From Nageia nagi (taxonomy: Eukaryota > Pinophyta): a stretch of 64,000 bases of DNA. Shown here one piece after another: positions 21,854 through 33,378 of this stretch. The stretch covers positions 38,874,001 to 38,938,000 of the forward strand of contig JBITNC010000001.1 in assembly GCA_050084985.1 (NCBI GenBank). The letters are read 5' to 3'. The notes below the pieces were generated by a model. It did not search any database. It had not been told where the DNA came from and saw only the letters and a program-made list of their open reading frames with translations. Within the stretch, counting starts at the first letter, position 1. Each line of letters opens with the position of its first letter. Both the position numbers and the translations under genes were made by a program.

Positions 21854-23917
21854 CTACTGTTGCTCAATGAAGTTTACATCCAAACTGATTTCATTATCGT
21901 TTGTGATAACGTATGAACCAATCCCGATATCCATCACGTTAATTTTTTGTAATGCTTTTCTGTAAATCTGTTCATTCCTAGCTTGAAGGGTATCATCTTC
22001 CACATCACATGGAACAAGTCTCTCTGGGAGGACAAGGTTACATTGCTTGGCCATCTGCTCATCTGCCTCAACCTTATAAACATTCCCCTCAAAATAAAAT
22101 TTAAAACACCTATGTAATGTTGATGCCACTCCATCCATATCATCTATCCAAGGTCTTCCAAGTATAAAGTTGAATGAAGGCTTTCCTTCCATGATATAAA
22201 ATAGAGTATCAATCACTTTATTACCAACCTTAATCGGTAGTGTGATAGTTCCTGCACATTTTCTAGGTATACCATCAAATCCTTTAACTCTCATGGTAGT
22301 TTCTTCCCTTGGAGGTAGCACATCCGGATCGAATTGCTCCAACAAGTGAGTGGTAGCAATATTCAGGGCTGCCCCACTATCTATCAATGACCTCTTAACT
22401 GTTATTCCAAAAACATTCACCTCTATGAACAAAGGTGAATGAAGTTTAGTGATGTCCTTACTAGGCTTTTCCCTAGGGTTAAATGCAATAACTTCCCCTT
22501 TACTCCAAATCTCAGCTTTTTCTGCAAAAGTAGCAACAGAAATATTTCGATCTATCTGACTATTCCTAAAAACTTGATTCATCATCTCCCTGTGAGGTGC
22601 TGAAATCTGAAGTAATTCAAAAAGACTAACCTTAGCTTGTGTGCTCTTTAATTGCTCAATCAAATCAAAACTTCTAGGATCTTTTGGTAACTCCCTCTCG
22701 CAGGTAACTGGATCAACCATTTCCCTAGCTCTCCCTCTTGTGAGTGCCGCACAAACATCATCATGGAAGATCACATTGACATGTTGCTCTTTCTCTATAT
22801 CTTTGACTTTTGCTGGACACACATAAAATCCCTCTTCTATGAGTTTCTGTACCCTATCCCTAAGGCTTATACACCCATTTGTAGTATGGCCCTTAGTCTG
22901 ATGGTATTCGCAATATCTATCTTCCTTATACCAAGGAGGTCTTTCTGCTGTAGGATCTTCTTCCTGCTTTGGTAAAGGTTGTAATAATCCTTTTGCCATA
23001 AGATCTTTTAAGATATACCTCGGAGGTATGGGAAATTTCACAAATTTCCTCTCTTTCATCACATTTGTCTTCTCAACCACATGAATAGTTTTCTCCTTCT
23101 TTGGCAATTGCAGTCTCTTATCTTCCGCTTTAGCCTTATCACCATTGCTATACTTTACAAGCCCTAGCTTCACAAGGACTTTTTCTTTCTCTAACAGTTT
23201 ATACGTCATATCAAAAAATGTGAGATGTGTATAATCAATAACATGTGATTGTAGGGGCAATATAACAGCTTCTTTAAAAATTTTATTTACCTCTTTTTCT
23301 GTTAACTTGGTCTTTACCTGCTGCCATGTCTTTTTAAACCTTACAACGAATTTATCCAGTTGCTCATCACTGTCCTGTTTAATAGCACATAAATCTGATA
23401 GCATAACTTCCTTCTTGATGTTATGCTTATATTGCTCCAGAAACAAATCACTGAATTCTGCAAATGATGTAATGGACCCTTCAGGTAAGCCATAGAACCA
23501 TTCTCGTGCATCTCCTTCCAAGCTCTGGGGGAAGAATTTAGCCTGCAATCTTTGGTCTATACCAATTGTGAGTTCACATTCATCCTTAAATCCTTGTATA
23601 TGTCTCCTTGGATCTCCTCCACCATTGAACTTACTGAATTTTGGCTTAATGTAATCGGCTGGTGGCATATGCCTACGAATGTCATCACATAAAGGACTAC
23701 CGAATTCGAAAGACTCGTTAGGCGGAGCTGATCTCCTTGTCAATCTATCTATCTACCTCTGCATACCTTCCATTGTGGCCTGAACATTACTATTATCACC
23801 CTCAGTGCTATGTTGCATTCCTCCGGATCCCTCCGGATCATCATGTTTGATTTCTACCAATAATTCATCCAAATCCCTTTTTGAAAGACTACGCAAGAAT
23901 AACTGGAGCTGTTCCAT
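21854..23917 (-). CDS. E3 gag-protease polyprotein (one internal UAG near the N-terminus)
   Basis: I place the start at ATG 23,917, 91 bases inside the LTR. Codon 55 is a UAG (23,753-23,755), after which the frame is open for over 630 codons to UAG 21,854-21,856. From the ATG: the Retrotrans_gag domain lies at about residues 90-255 with W-F-Y-G-L-P near 140. The zinc-knuckle block C-E-Y-H-Q-T-K-G-H-T-T-N-G-C lies near 336-349. The aspartic protease has L-I-D-S-G-A near 511-516 and F-I-L-G-R-P-W near 584-590. All signature residues are intact, unlike in every other element here. It would form particles and process the polyprotein. The early UAG may be a recent CAG-to-TAG change. Confidence 0.92.
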
Positions 23918-23987
23918 AACTAAAACACTCACAAAATAGATGTTAATCTGAACTAAAACCTTTAGGGTTTTAGTGTAATGATGTGTA

Positions 23988-24006
23988 GTTCACGTCGGGT
24001 TCACCA
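23988..24006 (-). promoter_or_regulatory. E3 primer-binding site
   Basis: The minus strand reads TGGTGAACCCGACGTGAAC two bases from the 5' LTR. Such a 19-base stretch should be complementary to a tRNA 3' end. The start TGGTGAACC is shared with E1. Confidence 0.85.
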
Positions 24007-24008
24007 AA

Positions 24009-24883
24009 TGTTTACAAATAAAAATTGAGAGTGCAAATAAGTAAATAGGCAACTATCTACAAACTCAATATTATCTGTATTCTAGCTACGGGTAGCAATT
24101 TATTCTAGATAACAATAAATAACATATAACAATTCAGAAGTATAAATGTAATCAAACAAGACTATGGTTTGTATACTTACCTCACGGAACGTACCTGACA
24201 ACGAAAGATGAAGATGTTGGCAATGTGCTGATGATGAACTGCCTCTCAAAAACGTAGTCACCTATGAAGATGCAAAAAGAGGACCGCGGGCGGTCCGTTC
24301 CAGAGATAATAGAGCACCGACGGTGTTCCTGGTTCATAAGAGAGCGCCGGCGGCCTTCTTTTGATGATTTTTGATCTCTCAATCAAGTCTAGAGCTTTAA
24401 TACGGATGTCTCAGATAGCAGTGTGATATCAGAATAGATCGTAGATGTCAGGATAGCTCGCGAAAGGAAGCACACAAACCACAGCCTTGTAGGCGGTACC
24501 AAGAGATACCTTAAGGGGTAGCCACTTACAAGACCATACGCGGGATCATGTGTATCCTTGTTATTGTGGACTTACTATTAGATCCCTTATTTATATAGAT
24601 ATAGGTAATACCGCCCATGGGTCGGCGTGCATCCACATAAATAAGGTTAATTCACAAGATTTAAGATAAATACATCAATAAACGAGATAACTCATGCAAT
24701 ACTCAAGGTAAACCATGCAATATTCAAGATAACCCATGCAATATCCAAGATAAACCATGCAATATTCATATTCAAACCAAACATTGATATTATCACTTTA
24801 ATCCATTCAAGACATATAGTTAGGCCAACATATTTCACTAATTTATTGATTTAAAAACATAAAATCATTTTTATGTGTTAACA
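24009..24883 (-). repeat. E3 5' LTR (right copy)
   Basis: 875 bp, partner of 18,839-19,709. TATA box on the minus strand at 24,589-24,597 (complement of atttatata). Palindrome ggaccgcgggcggtcc at 24,281-24,296; the left LTR lacks one g of its centre. Confidence 0.96.
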
Positions 24884-25400
24884 GATATAGAATATTTCAT
24901 TACCAATAATACATGAAACAAATTATCATAGACTCAAGAGGAGTTCCAAGTTCTAAGATTAAATGGATGGACATAATGGCCAAGCTCTTAGTGTCACTGC
25001 TATAGTTCTACACTATCACTTTATTCTTGAGCCTAAGTACCCACAATATTTCATTATTTTTATGAATAATAATGAATGGACCATGTTCTTTGATGGTTCC
25101 AAGTGCATTCATGGAGTAGGGGTAGGAATTGTTCTAATCAATCCTCATGATGATGTTATCCTTACATCTCATCATTTAACTTTTGATTACACTAACAACA
25201 TGGTAGAATACGAGGCTCTCATTTTAGGTTTGAAGTCTATAATACTTCTAAAGGTAAGAAGTATGAATATATTTTATGATTCTCAACTAATAATGAATGC
25301 AGTATCAAACATATACAACACCAAAGATCCCAAGTTGTAATTCTATAAAGAAATGGTGACAAATCTTCTCACATACTTCAATGAGCATGATATTGACAAC
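24884..25400 (+). pseudogene. H1 segment D: second RNase H
   Basis: After the E3 TSD the linker continues, and from 24,963 an open stretch reads W-T-M-F-F-D-G-S-K (first Asp, near 25,090), then N-N-M-V-E-Y-E-A-L-I-L-G-L-K near 25,195 (Glu), then F-Y-D-S-Q-L-I near 25,270 (third acid). The usual G-D-S-Q is Y-D-S-Q. This is the same Tat-type extra RNase H as in E1, so H1 is also of that lineage. A stop at 25,338-25,340 ends the open part. Confidence 0.87.
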
Positions 25401-26800
25401 ATTACAAGAGACATTAACAACTATGTTGATGCTATGACTAGTATTGCATCTATTTCTTCCATTGACATAGAATACAATAAAATCATTCTTATAAAAAAAC
25501 AATATAGGTAAGCCTTTTCATGATCATGTTGTTGAAGATCATTGTTACATAGCTACTTGTATCAATGTGTGTGAATGGAATCAAGATGTTTTCATTTATC
25601 TTAAAGATGGTATTGTTCCTATTGCCTTGTATCATAATGCTAGAATTAGAATTAAAAAAATAAGTACCAAATATGTCATCATTGATGATTTATTATATAC
25701 AAGGTCTTCTGATGGTGCTCTTATTAGGTATTTAATGAGGCATGAAGTTGAAATGGCCCTTCATCGAGCTCATTGTGGTAAATGTGGTGGAAAATTTAGT
25801 GCTAAATTTATTTATCAAAGATTTCCTAGAACAAGTTATTATTGGATTACTATGCTTGAATATTATGAATTGTATATTAATAAATATGAGCAATATAAAA
25901 AGAATGCTAAGCTTCAACCTTCTCCTTCTCATGGTTTGCATGCTATTATATCTCCTTGGCCTTTTTCTATTTGGGTACTTGATTTTATTGATAAATTTAA
26001 CCCTATTTCAAGAGATGGCCATAAGTTTATCATTACAACTACAAAATACTTCACAAAATGGGTAGATGCTATACCTATGAAGTCTGGAAAAGGAGATAAG
26101 ATTGTTAAATTTCTTATTGATTTTATCATTTCTAGATATGGTGTGCCTTCTAAATTGTTCATGAATAATGGTATAAGATTTATAGGTAATGAAGTTAAAG
26201 AATTATATGATAATTATCATACTAAAAGAAAATTTTCTATACCTTATTATCCCTAAGGTAATGGTGAATCTGAAGCTTCTAATAAGGTCATTAAGAGTAT
26301 CTTATCCAAAAATATCTCAAATCATGGTAAATATTGGTATGAATAGCTCCCTTATGCTTTGTGGGCTTATAAAAAAAGTATTAGGACTTCCTTAGTGGCA
26401 ACCCCTTTCTACTTAATGTATAGTGATGAAGTCATAATTCCACTAAAGCTAGAAATCCCATCACCTCATGTGTCACTAGGTGGTATCATTCCTAATGAAG
26501 ATAGAAGAAAAGCTAAATTATCCCAAGTAGAGGTTCTAAATGAGAAAATATTTAATGCCCTAGAACATCTTTGTGTCTATCATTCTAGAATCCAAAAATC
26601 CTATAGAAAAAAGCTTAAGTCTAAAGAGTTCAAGGGTGATGACCTAGTCCTAAATGAACCTAACTAGATAGGTCCTTACATTATCATTGCTAATTATGGA
26701 AAAGGTGCATATGAATTATGTACAATTGAAGGTAAAGAGGAACATAACCCAATTAATGTTATGCATCTAAAATTTTTTATGTCTAATCTTTTTCATAAAA
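25401..26800 (+). pseudogene. H1 segment D: integrase
   Basis: A 229-codon open stretch (25,567-26,256) holds the zinc-binding region, with H-R-A-H-C-G-K-C-G-G and two later positions where Cys is Tyr (N-K-Y-E-Q-Y). In the core, the first Asp is in W-V-L-D-F-I and the second is lost, N-N-G for D-N-G, near 26,163. The Glu is kept in G-N-G-E-S-E-A-S-N-K after a stop at 26,254-26,256. The C-terminal part runs 26,359-26,667 (L-M-Y-S-D-E-V and the basic tail) and ends around 26,790 at V-M-H-L-K-F-F. Confidence 0.87.
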
Positions 26801-27623
26801 ATATGTATTTCTCCATTTTTAGAAAATAACATTTCAAGAAAAATAAAGTAATAATTGAGTGATGTTGATGGGTTTAAATGGTTAAAAATGTTAGGAATCA
26901 ATCGTCTCTTTTTAATTATTGTAAAAAGGTGAAAAAGGTAATTTGTTTCTTTATTTAGATTTTTATTTTATAAAAAATGATTATCATAAATGATGCTTAT
27001 AAAAAAAGTATCAATATTATTTTTGTACCATTATTCATATCACTAAGCACCTTTATAAGGAAGAGGCACTCTTATCAATAAATCTTAGAAACATGATGGC
27101 TTAGGAAACCTAGTTATTCACTCTTATCATTTGAAACCTTTGTAAGGAAGGATAAATCTTATCATTTGGTGCCTTTGTAAGAAAGGGCCATACATATCAA
27201 AAATCCATGGAAACATGGTGGCTTGGGAAACCAAACTAATCAATTTAAATTGGTAATTCATATTCATAACTCTTGGTGGGTAAGTCACCAAGGAAAGGCT
27301 TGCTTTATTATCACTTATATACTTTCCATGACATGATGTTTAATATCTATATTTGACATATCTTGTGGAAAAATGTTTCTTATTTAATATATTTTTAGGT
27401 TCCTTTATATTTGCCTTAGATTTCTCCTATGATGAGAGGTCCATCATGTCATAACCAAGTCAAAGAGGGGGCATAATATAGGCAAAAAAATAGGTCATCC
27501 TAAGCTTATACTATGAGCCAACATTTTAAGGAGTACTTTCTTACTTCTCTTATTATACTTTGAATTTGTGTTTGGATTATCTTTTATCTCAATGGTATAA
27601 AACCATATTCAAAGTGAGGTATC
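26801..27623 (+). other. H1 3' untranslated region
   Basis: No coding signal. Three short diverged repeats of a cctttgtaaggaagg-like word lie at 27,050-27,200 (...cacctttataaggaag, gaaacctttgtaaggaagg, ggtgcctttgtaagaaagg). A weak purine tract (caaagtgaggtatc) adjoins the LTR at 27,610-27,623. Confidence 0.6.
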
Positions 27624-28350
27624 TATTAACACCTAAAAAAGAATTTTAATTTAATTAAAATACCCTTTTAGGTATTTAAAATAATTTATTTAATTTATTA
27701 AATAAATACTCTTATCTATTTGCACATTTATCTACCTTTATATTATATAATAATAGGTGGGATCGGTATCACAATAAGCCTAAGTAGGAGCCTTATCACT
27801 AAACCTATTATTGATAAAGGTGGAGGGGTTATGCATGATCAAAGATATGACATGACATGATATAATCCCAAATCCTTGATAGGTGGCAATATACTTGTGT
27901 CATTCTTAATCAATGTTTCTCAATGTAAACTATCATTTATCAATTTTATTATACTCTAATCTCTACATTCCTATGATCTTTCATCCATTTGTGACTAATA
28001 TTCCATGCATTGAAGGTGAGGTGATGAAATTGAGAGAAAGGGAGAGCTATTTTGGAACAATAATTGGGCAACATCTCTATGTTCCTAGCATCGATACTAG
28101 GTTGAGATTGGATTCATAGATTTGTTGTTCAAAGAATCTCATTGGTCATACTCTTTCATTTGGATATTGACTTCATTCATTATCATAGATAATGTACAAT
28201 TTTGTATCATTTGTAAAATCTAATTTGATAAGTCAATGTCAATTAGGTCATTGTAATGTTTTGTGTCATTATTTTGTTGTTATTTCTAGTTAATTGGTTA
28301 AATTGAATTAATTGTAAATAACCCTAATTATTATTATTTTGGTTATAATA
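27624..28350 (+). repeat. H1 3' LTR
   Basis: A 727-bp stretch from TATTAACACCTAAAAAAGAA to TTGGTTATAATA. Its reverse complement aligns along its length with both E4 LTRs (shared words include cctttttaggtgtta and gatcataac-type ends). This fixes the 3' end of H1 and places H1 and E4 in one LTR family with opposite orientations. The 5' partner is outside the window. Confidence 0.8.
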
Positions 28351-31300
28351 ATTATTGAAATCCATATAACATTGAAACTATGAGGGACACTCATAAAGGC
28401 CTCTCTCTTTACATATTTAAATTCCTTAGAATAATTATAAGGCATTTCTGATCTAGAAAATATTTTGGTATATTAGGGTATTTATTTTATACCTTTTTAT
28501 TTCCTTAATTGTCATCATTTTTCTACTTAATGCATCTTCAAATTCATCCACTACATGTTATACTATCATTGAAGTATCAACTTCATTCATCTAAATCTTA
28601 TGCCATCTCATTAGATAATATGATCTCTAGTTACCTTTGGTGAGAATAATTTACCCCACTTTTTAATACTTCCCAACATGGATTGATATCCATTGTACAA
28701 AAAATACAAAACTGTATGTATAGTAGGGTCAACCATAGTATATTGTCAAATTTTCTTACCAATTTTACTTTGGAATCTTCTTTCACTTGCCTTACTATTT
28801 CCAAGGCCATAAGGAAAAATATTACATTAATTAGTAAGGCTTTTAGTGGGAGTTTAGATTCATATACTCTAATAAAAGGAAATTACCTAGTTAATAAAAC
28901 AACCCCCATGTATGATTGTCAATCAATAAGATAATAAATAATTTGGTCACATGATGTGAAGGATTTCCATGCAATGCAACATCTAGAGCAAGTATGATAT
29001 CCTTGTAAATATTTATTATATTTCCACACTATTTATCCTTATGCATCATTTTTATCTTTTCATGGATAAATTCTACATCATCTACCACCAATAAAAATAA
29101 CATTATGTCACTCAATTTCCCCATCATAAAATGCATAGAGATTGAGTAGTAAGGAAACATTGGCATTATATTATAATTATGTTTTATTGATATCTTCAAA
29201 GAAATATTTTTTTACCAATTTGCTATAAATTTATATTGATCAATCATATATATGAATAGTTAAGTATCTTTTTTCTCATATACTAGATACATGACCTCCG
29301 TTAAAACCATATCAAAATTAGTTTCTTTATACATAAAATTGTTCAAATCTATAAAATAACCAACTCATTCTTTCATAATATTGATGTACACTAGCGATTT
29401 TCTTATGAATAATTTTGGAATAGTATCTGATATATTAACCATGTAATAATATTGATTAACCTTTATTTTAGTTCTAAGGTGTAATTTAAAAATTCTTGGA
29501 AATTGAGTTGGGTCTAGTGTAAATGCAGTAGCTCCAATGGATCTTATAAATAATTTATTTTTTGAATCATAATAATTTGGAAAATAATATTTTAGGTATG
29601 ACTAAAATATACTTAGGGATAAATTAATTTTTTGAGGTTAGAATCATAGTCATGGAAAAAATTCATTGATCCCAATCTTATTGCTTAGGCTCAATTATAT
29701 AGGCTCTTTATCAATTTTATAAAAATAAAAGGTGACTCTTCTACCTCCTTAAATATTAGAATAACTAATAGTACCATTTGATCCACTTTTACTTATATTG
29801 CATATTTTTAAATTATGATTCCTCTAAATATCTCAATAATTTTAGTAGTAATGTATCTGCTTGAAAATTATCAGTAAGATCCTAGATTTTGGCTATTGAA
29901 ATTTTCTATTTTCTTTTTTCAAATATTTTCTTTACCTTCTGATAAATTGAATTCCTAAAAGGTATATGATGTTATCATTTTCAACATTGGAGTTTATTCA
30001 TTTTCATACTCTAATTGATCTCACTAGTAATTCATAATCTAATTTAGTATTTCAACTCCTTGGGAATATTAACTACCCTCATTCATTTTGATATAATTAT
30101 TAACTTCATTTTGATGGCCACAACTTAATACTTGTGGTAAATTAGTTTTCCTCTTTAAGTATGATACACATTTCATTGAAGCATATCTAGAGTGAATTTT
30201 GTTGACATTTTTCATATGAAATAGTGTTATTCCTCAAGATTGATAAATATGACCAGGGAGTGTAGTATAATCATTACCTATAGATTTGGCCAAACAAAAA
30301 TGCCTCTTGGATAGAGTGTTATATAGAACACATGATAACTAAAAATCTCCTCCACTTTATGGATTTAAAAATAGTAAGGATCAATGGAATAATTATTTTA
30401 GGAAAACAAAACTTGATCAATCATTGGAATAATTATCATATCTTTCATATTCTATCTTAATTATTTCATAAGCCTTACTTTTACATATCAGCTAGTAATA
30501 CTTTTATTAATACACTTGTCAAATGATATCTTAATCCATTTTACTATAATATATTCAACCATATAGTAATTCTTGATAGTAGCTCAACAAAAATGAATCC
30601 TTATCCTACCATTATCAACTTATCTTTTGAGTAACTTGATCTTCAATGAAAGTTCATAATTTGATTGACTAATTACTAAATTTCTATAAAAATTCCTTAT
30701 CCAACCATATATTAACCATCTTAAGTGAATTTAACTCAATAACACTAGTTACCCCACCATTGACTAACTTCTTAATATGTACATTTTCAAATCCTTTTGC
30801 TTCACCAATTATTGGATAACCTCATGTTTCATCTTTGAATGTTACCTAAATATTAAGAAACCAATTCTTTCTTATCAAACTAATGAAATGATTATTTGAA
30901 CAAATGGAATTTAATCAATCTCACTCATAGTAAAGTAGGTAAGTTTGAAATTTTTGTAAAACCCCTTGAAATATTTTAACAAATCAAGAAAATTATTGTA
31001 ATATAGCTTTATAAGGATAGGAAATAATTTCAAAGTAGATAGGATGTATGAAAATGTTAATAGTTCCCTTAGGTTCTAAATAGAAAAATGTTCATCCTAA
31101 TGTTGTTTGAAAGAAATATTCATAGGGTATAATTAGTTTACCTAATAATTACATTTAACAATAAGAGGGTGATTTAAAGCTACCCTCTTAGATTTTTCAA
31201 GGTGGTTTTAAAAATCCTTCTAGGTAAAATTGATTTATTATTTTGACAATTTCAAATACTTAAGATGATGATTTTAAACCACCCTCATATATATAAATAA

Positions 31301-32622
31301 TGGTAGTTTATTTAGGTGATTTTTATCTACCCTTTTATTTTATCAAATGTATAATGATATCATCATAGTTTTCATCTTGCTTACTATACAATCCTTTAAT
31401 GATAGCCAAAACCATCACAAAATTCCTTTTTTGGCCTAGTGAAACTTGATCATGTTTACTTATTTAAAATAATTTAATATCTCTCAAAAAATAGTTGTTG
31501 ACAAGTTAGAATCAATATGTCAAGCCTTTAATGAATCTAATAAAATAAATTTATATTGTTATGAAATTATTAGTAAATTGTACAAACTAATCTTTGTGTT
31601 TATATATTTTAATTTGTCAACAAAATCAAAAGAAGTAATTATTTGATAAGAAGAAGTTACCTATTAATAGTAGTTTAGCACTAAGGAATATATTTTATAC
31701 TCATATGTTTTGATTTTAATATCATTTACAATACAATACTCATAAAATATACACCATGTAATGATATATCCCATATGAAAATAAACTAATACTTTGCAGA
31801 ATATTACATTTGGCAATGCTAGTATTTTTATTGAGGATATGTTGTTGAGATGTTATAACTAGAGGTTGAAAAAGTAATCCTTCACTATGATTTTTTTTTT
31901 GAAAACTAAAGTAAAATTATTACCAAAATAAAGTTGTAAGTTATTAACCAAATGATCTAAAAGCAACTAGAGGGAGAAATTAGTAAATCAAAACAAAATC
32001 AAGGTCTTATTCATCAATAGTAAAATATTCTAATTATGCAAAAAGAGGATCCTATGTAGATAAGCATGCATTAAGGAAGAAAGAACCAAGAAGATTATCA
32101 AAATAATCATTTTGGAAATACTCAAAATGCATATCTACAAAAAATGTTTTAGTACCATCAAAATTTAAAAATAATCATGGTTGAGGACTTATGAAGATGA
32201 TTCATTGTAAAATACTAATAAAAATCCCCAACATAGGTTGAATCTAGTATAAGAATTTAAAGTGAGACATACTCAATCAAATATGAAAAAAATTACAAAT
32301 CTAGCTAAAATCTAAAAACATCAGAAAAGTATGACTTTTAACAACCATAAGGTACCAAGAATGAGGTTGAGACAATGATGGAAAAAATGACCATATAGAA
32401 GTAAGTTCATCCATACTAAAATTGATATGTAATATTTAACAAGGTAATAGAATAATATTTCCTAAAATTTTGAAGTCCTAGGAGAAATATATTCTTTAAT
32501 TTATAATATATTGTTGTAAAAATAGTAGGATAGTTTATTTGATGTTTTAAAGTTCTCTAACTAGTATAAATACAAAAGAGAAAAATAGAAAAGGGTTTGA
32601 TCCTCAAACATGTTTTCCTTTT
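28351..32622. other. Unassigned 4.3-kb spacer between H1 and E4
   Basis: No LTR pair and no recognised TE domain. The left third contains the decayed minus-strand frame described separately (28,640-29,790). A 9-bp perfect inverted repeat lies at 31,162-31,190. The rest is AT-rich sequence without an open frame longer than background. It may be part of an older element or host DNA. Confidence 0.6.
28640..29790 (-). pseudogene. Decayed reading frame of unknown family
   Basis: From about 29,790 down to 28,915 one minus-strand frame can be followed for some 285 codons with roughly a dozen stops and no frame change. It then shifts once near 28,915 and continues to about 28,640 (L-M-A-L-E-I-V-R-Q-V-K, then C-W-E-V-L-K-S-G-V). 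Typical stretches are F-I-R-S-I-G-A-T-A, L-D-P-T-Q-F-P-R-I-F-K-L-H and I-N-I-Y-K-D-I-I-L-A-L-D-V-A. I do not recognise the family. The long constant frame and protein-like composition argue for former coding; a large extra ORF of a retrotransposon or a host pseudogene are both possible. Confidence 0.5.
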
Positions 32623-33378
32623 TGTTATAATCAAAATAATAATTATTAGGGATATTTAATAATATTAAATTTAACTACTTAATCATGAAATAGAAGTAAA
32701 TTGAAGAAACACAAGTGATGAAACTGATCTAATTAGGTTGATTGATCTTAACCTATTAAATTAGATTAATGAAAGATACAAACATGTACTTTCCCTTTCA
32801 CCATGAATGAAAGAGATATTCAACCAAGAGGGGATGAATGATGAGCTTCTTCAAGAGTCAAATCCACCAATCTAATCTAAACTTGATGATAACACTAGGA
32901 TATCAATGATGTCACATGAGTAGCATTCCAATTTACCTTTCCTTATCACTTGATATCATTTTCACACCTTTGATGCTCAGAATGTCATGCATAAATGGTT
33001 GGAAAGATCTTAGGAATGCAGAGCTCAATGTATAAAAAAATTTAGATATGATAAATGGTAATGAGAAACACTAGTCAAGAATGATATAAGTATATTACCA
33101 CCTTTCAATTATTATAGATCATGTCATGATTTCTCATGCATGACCCTTCCACCTTTAAAGATAATAGGTCTAGTGCCAAGGCTCCTCCTTGGGTTTATGG
33201 TGCACATGGGCCAAGACTAGTTCTTAGACTTACCTCTAGACTGACCTGCTATCATAAAACATAAAGGTAGATAAGTTTTCATAATGATAAGAGCATTTAT
33301 TTATTTAATTAATTAAATTATTTCAAATACCTAAAAGGTTATTTTAATTAAAGTAAAATTCCTTTTTAGGTGTTAATA
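32623..33378 (-). repeat. E4 3' LTR (left copy)
   Basis: TGTTATAATCAAAATAATAA to AGGTGTTAATA (CA mutated to TA). Shared internal words include ggctcctccttgggc/t and cattaatgataagag-like blocks with 50,671-51,426. The element interior begins gatgctccattttg, the complement of its purine tract. Confidence 0.88.

Larger units (their letters stand above)
18839..24883 (-). mobile_element. E3: young Ty3/gypsy element with intact gag-protease frame and truncated pol
   Basis: The LTRs 18,839-19,709 and 24,009-24,883 differ by about ten substitutions and four 1-bp indels. The flanking duplication GATAT is perfect (18,834-18,838 and 24,884-24,888). The minus strand carries gag-protease, then a short RT piece, then 1.2 kb of repeats. 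RNase H and integrase are absent, so movement would need proteins from another element. The purine tract (caaagtggggcatc, minus strand) adjoins the left LTR and a clear primer site adjoins the right one. It is inserted in H1's RNase H-to-RNase H linker. Confidence 0.96.

Noticed and set aside
21734-21916. Plus-strand ORFs opposite E3 gag/pol (for example 21,734-21,916, 22,641-22,975, 23,307-23,495)
   Set aside because: They are antisense shadows of the well-supported minus-strand gag-protease-pol frame.
21854-23743. Start of E3 gag at 23,743
   Set aside because: The codon there is TTG. An in-frame ATG at 23,917 near the LTR extends the protein, interrupted only by a UAG at codon 55, so the longer start is preferred.
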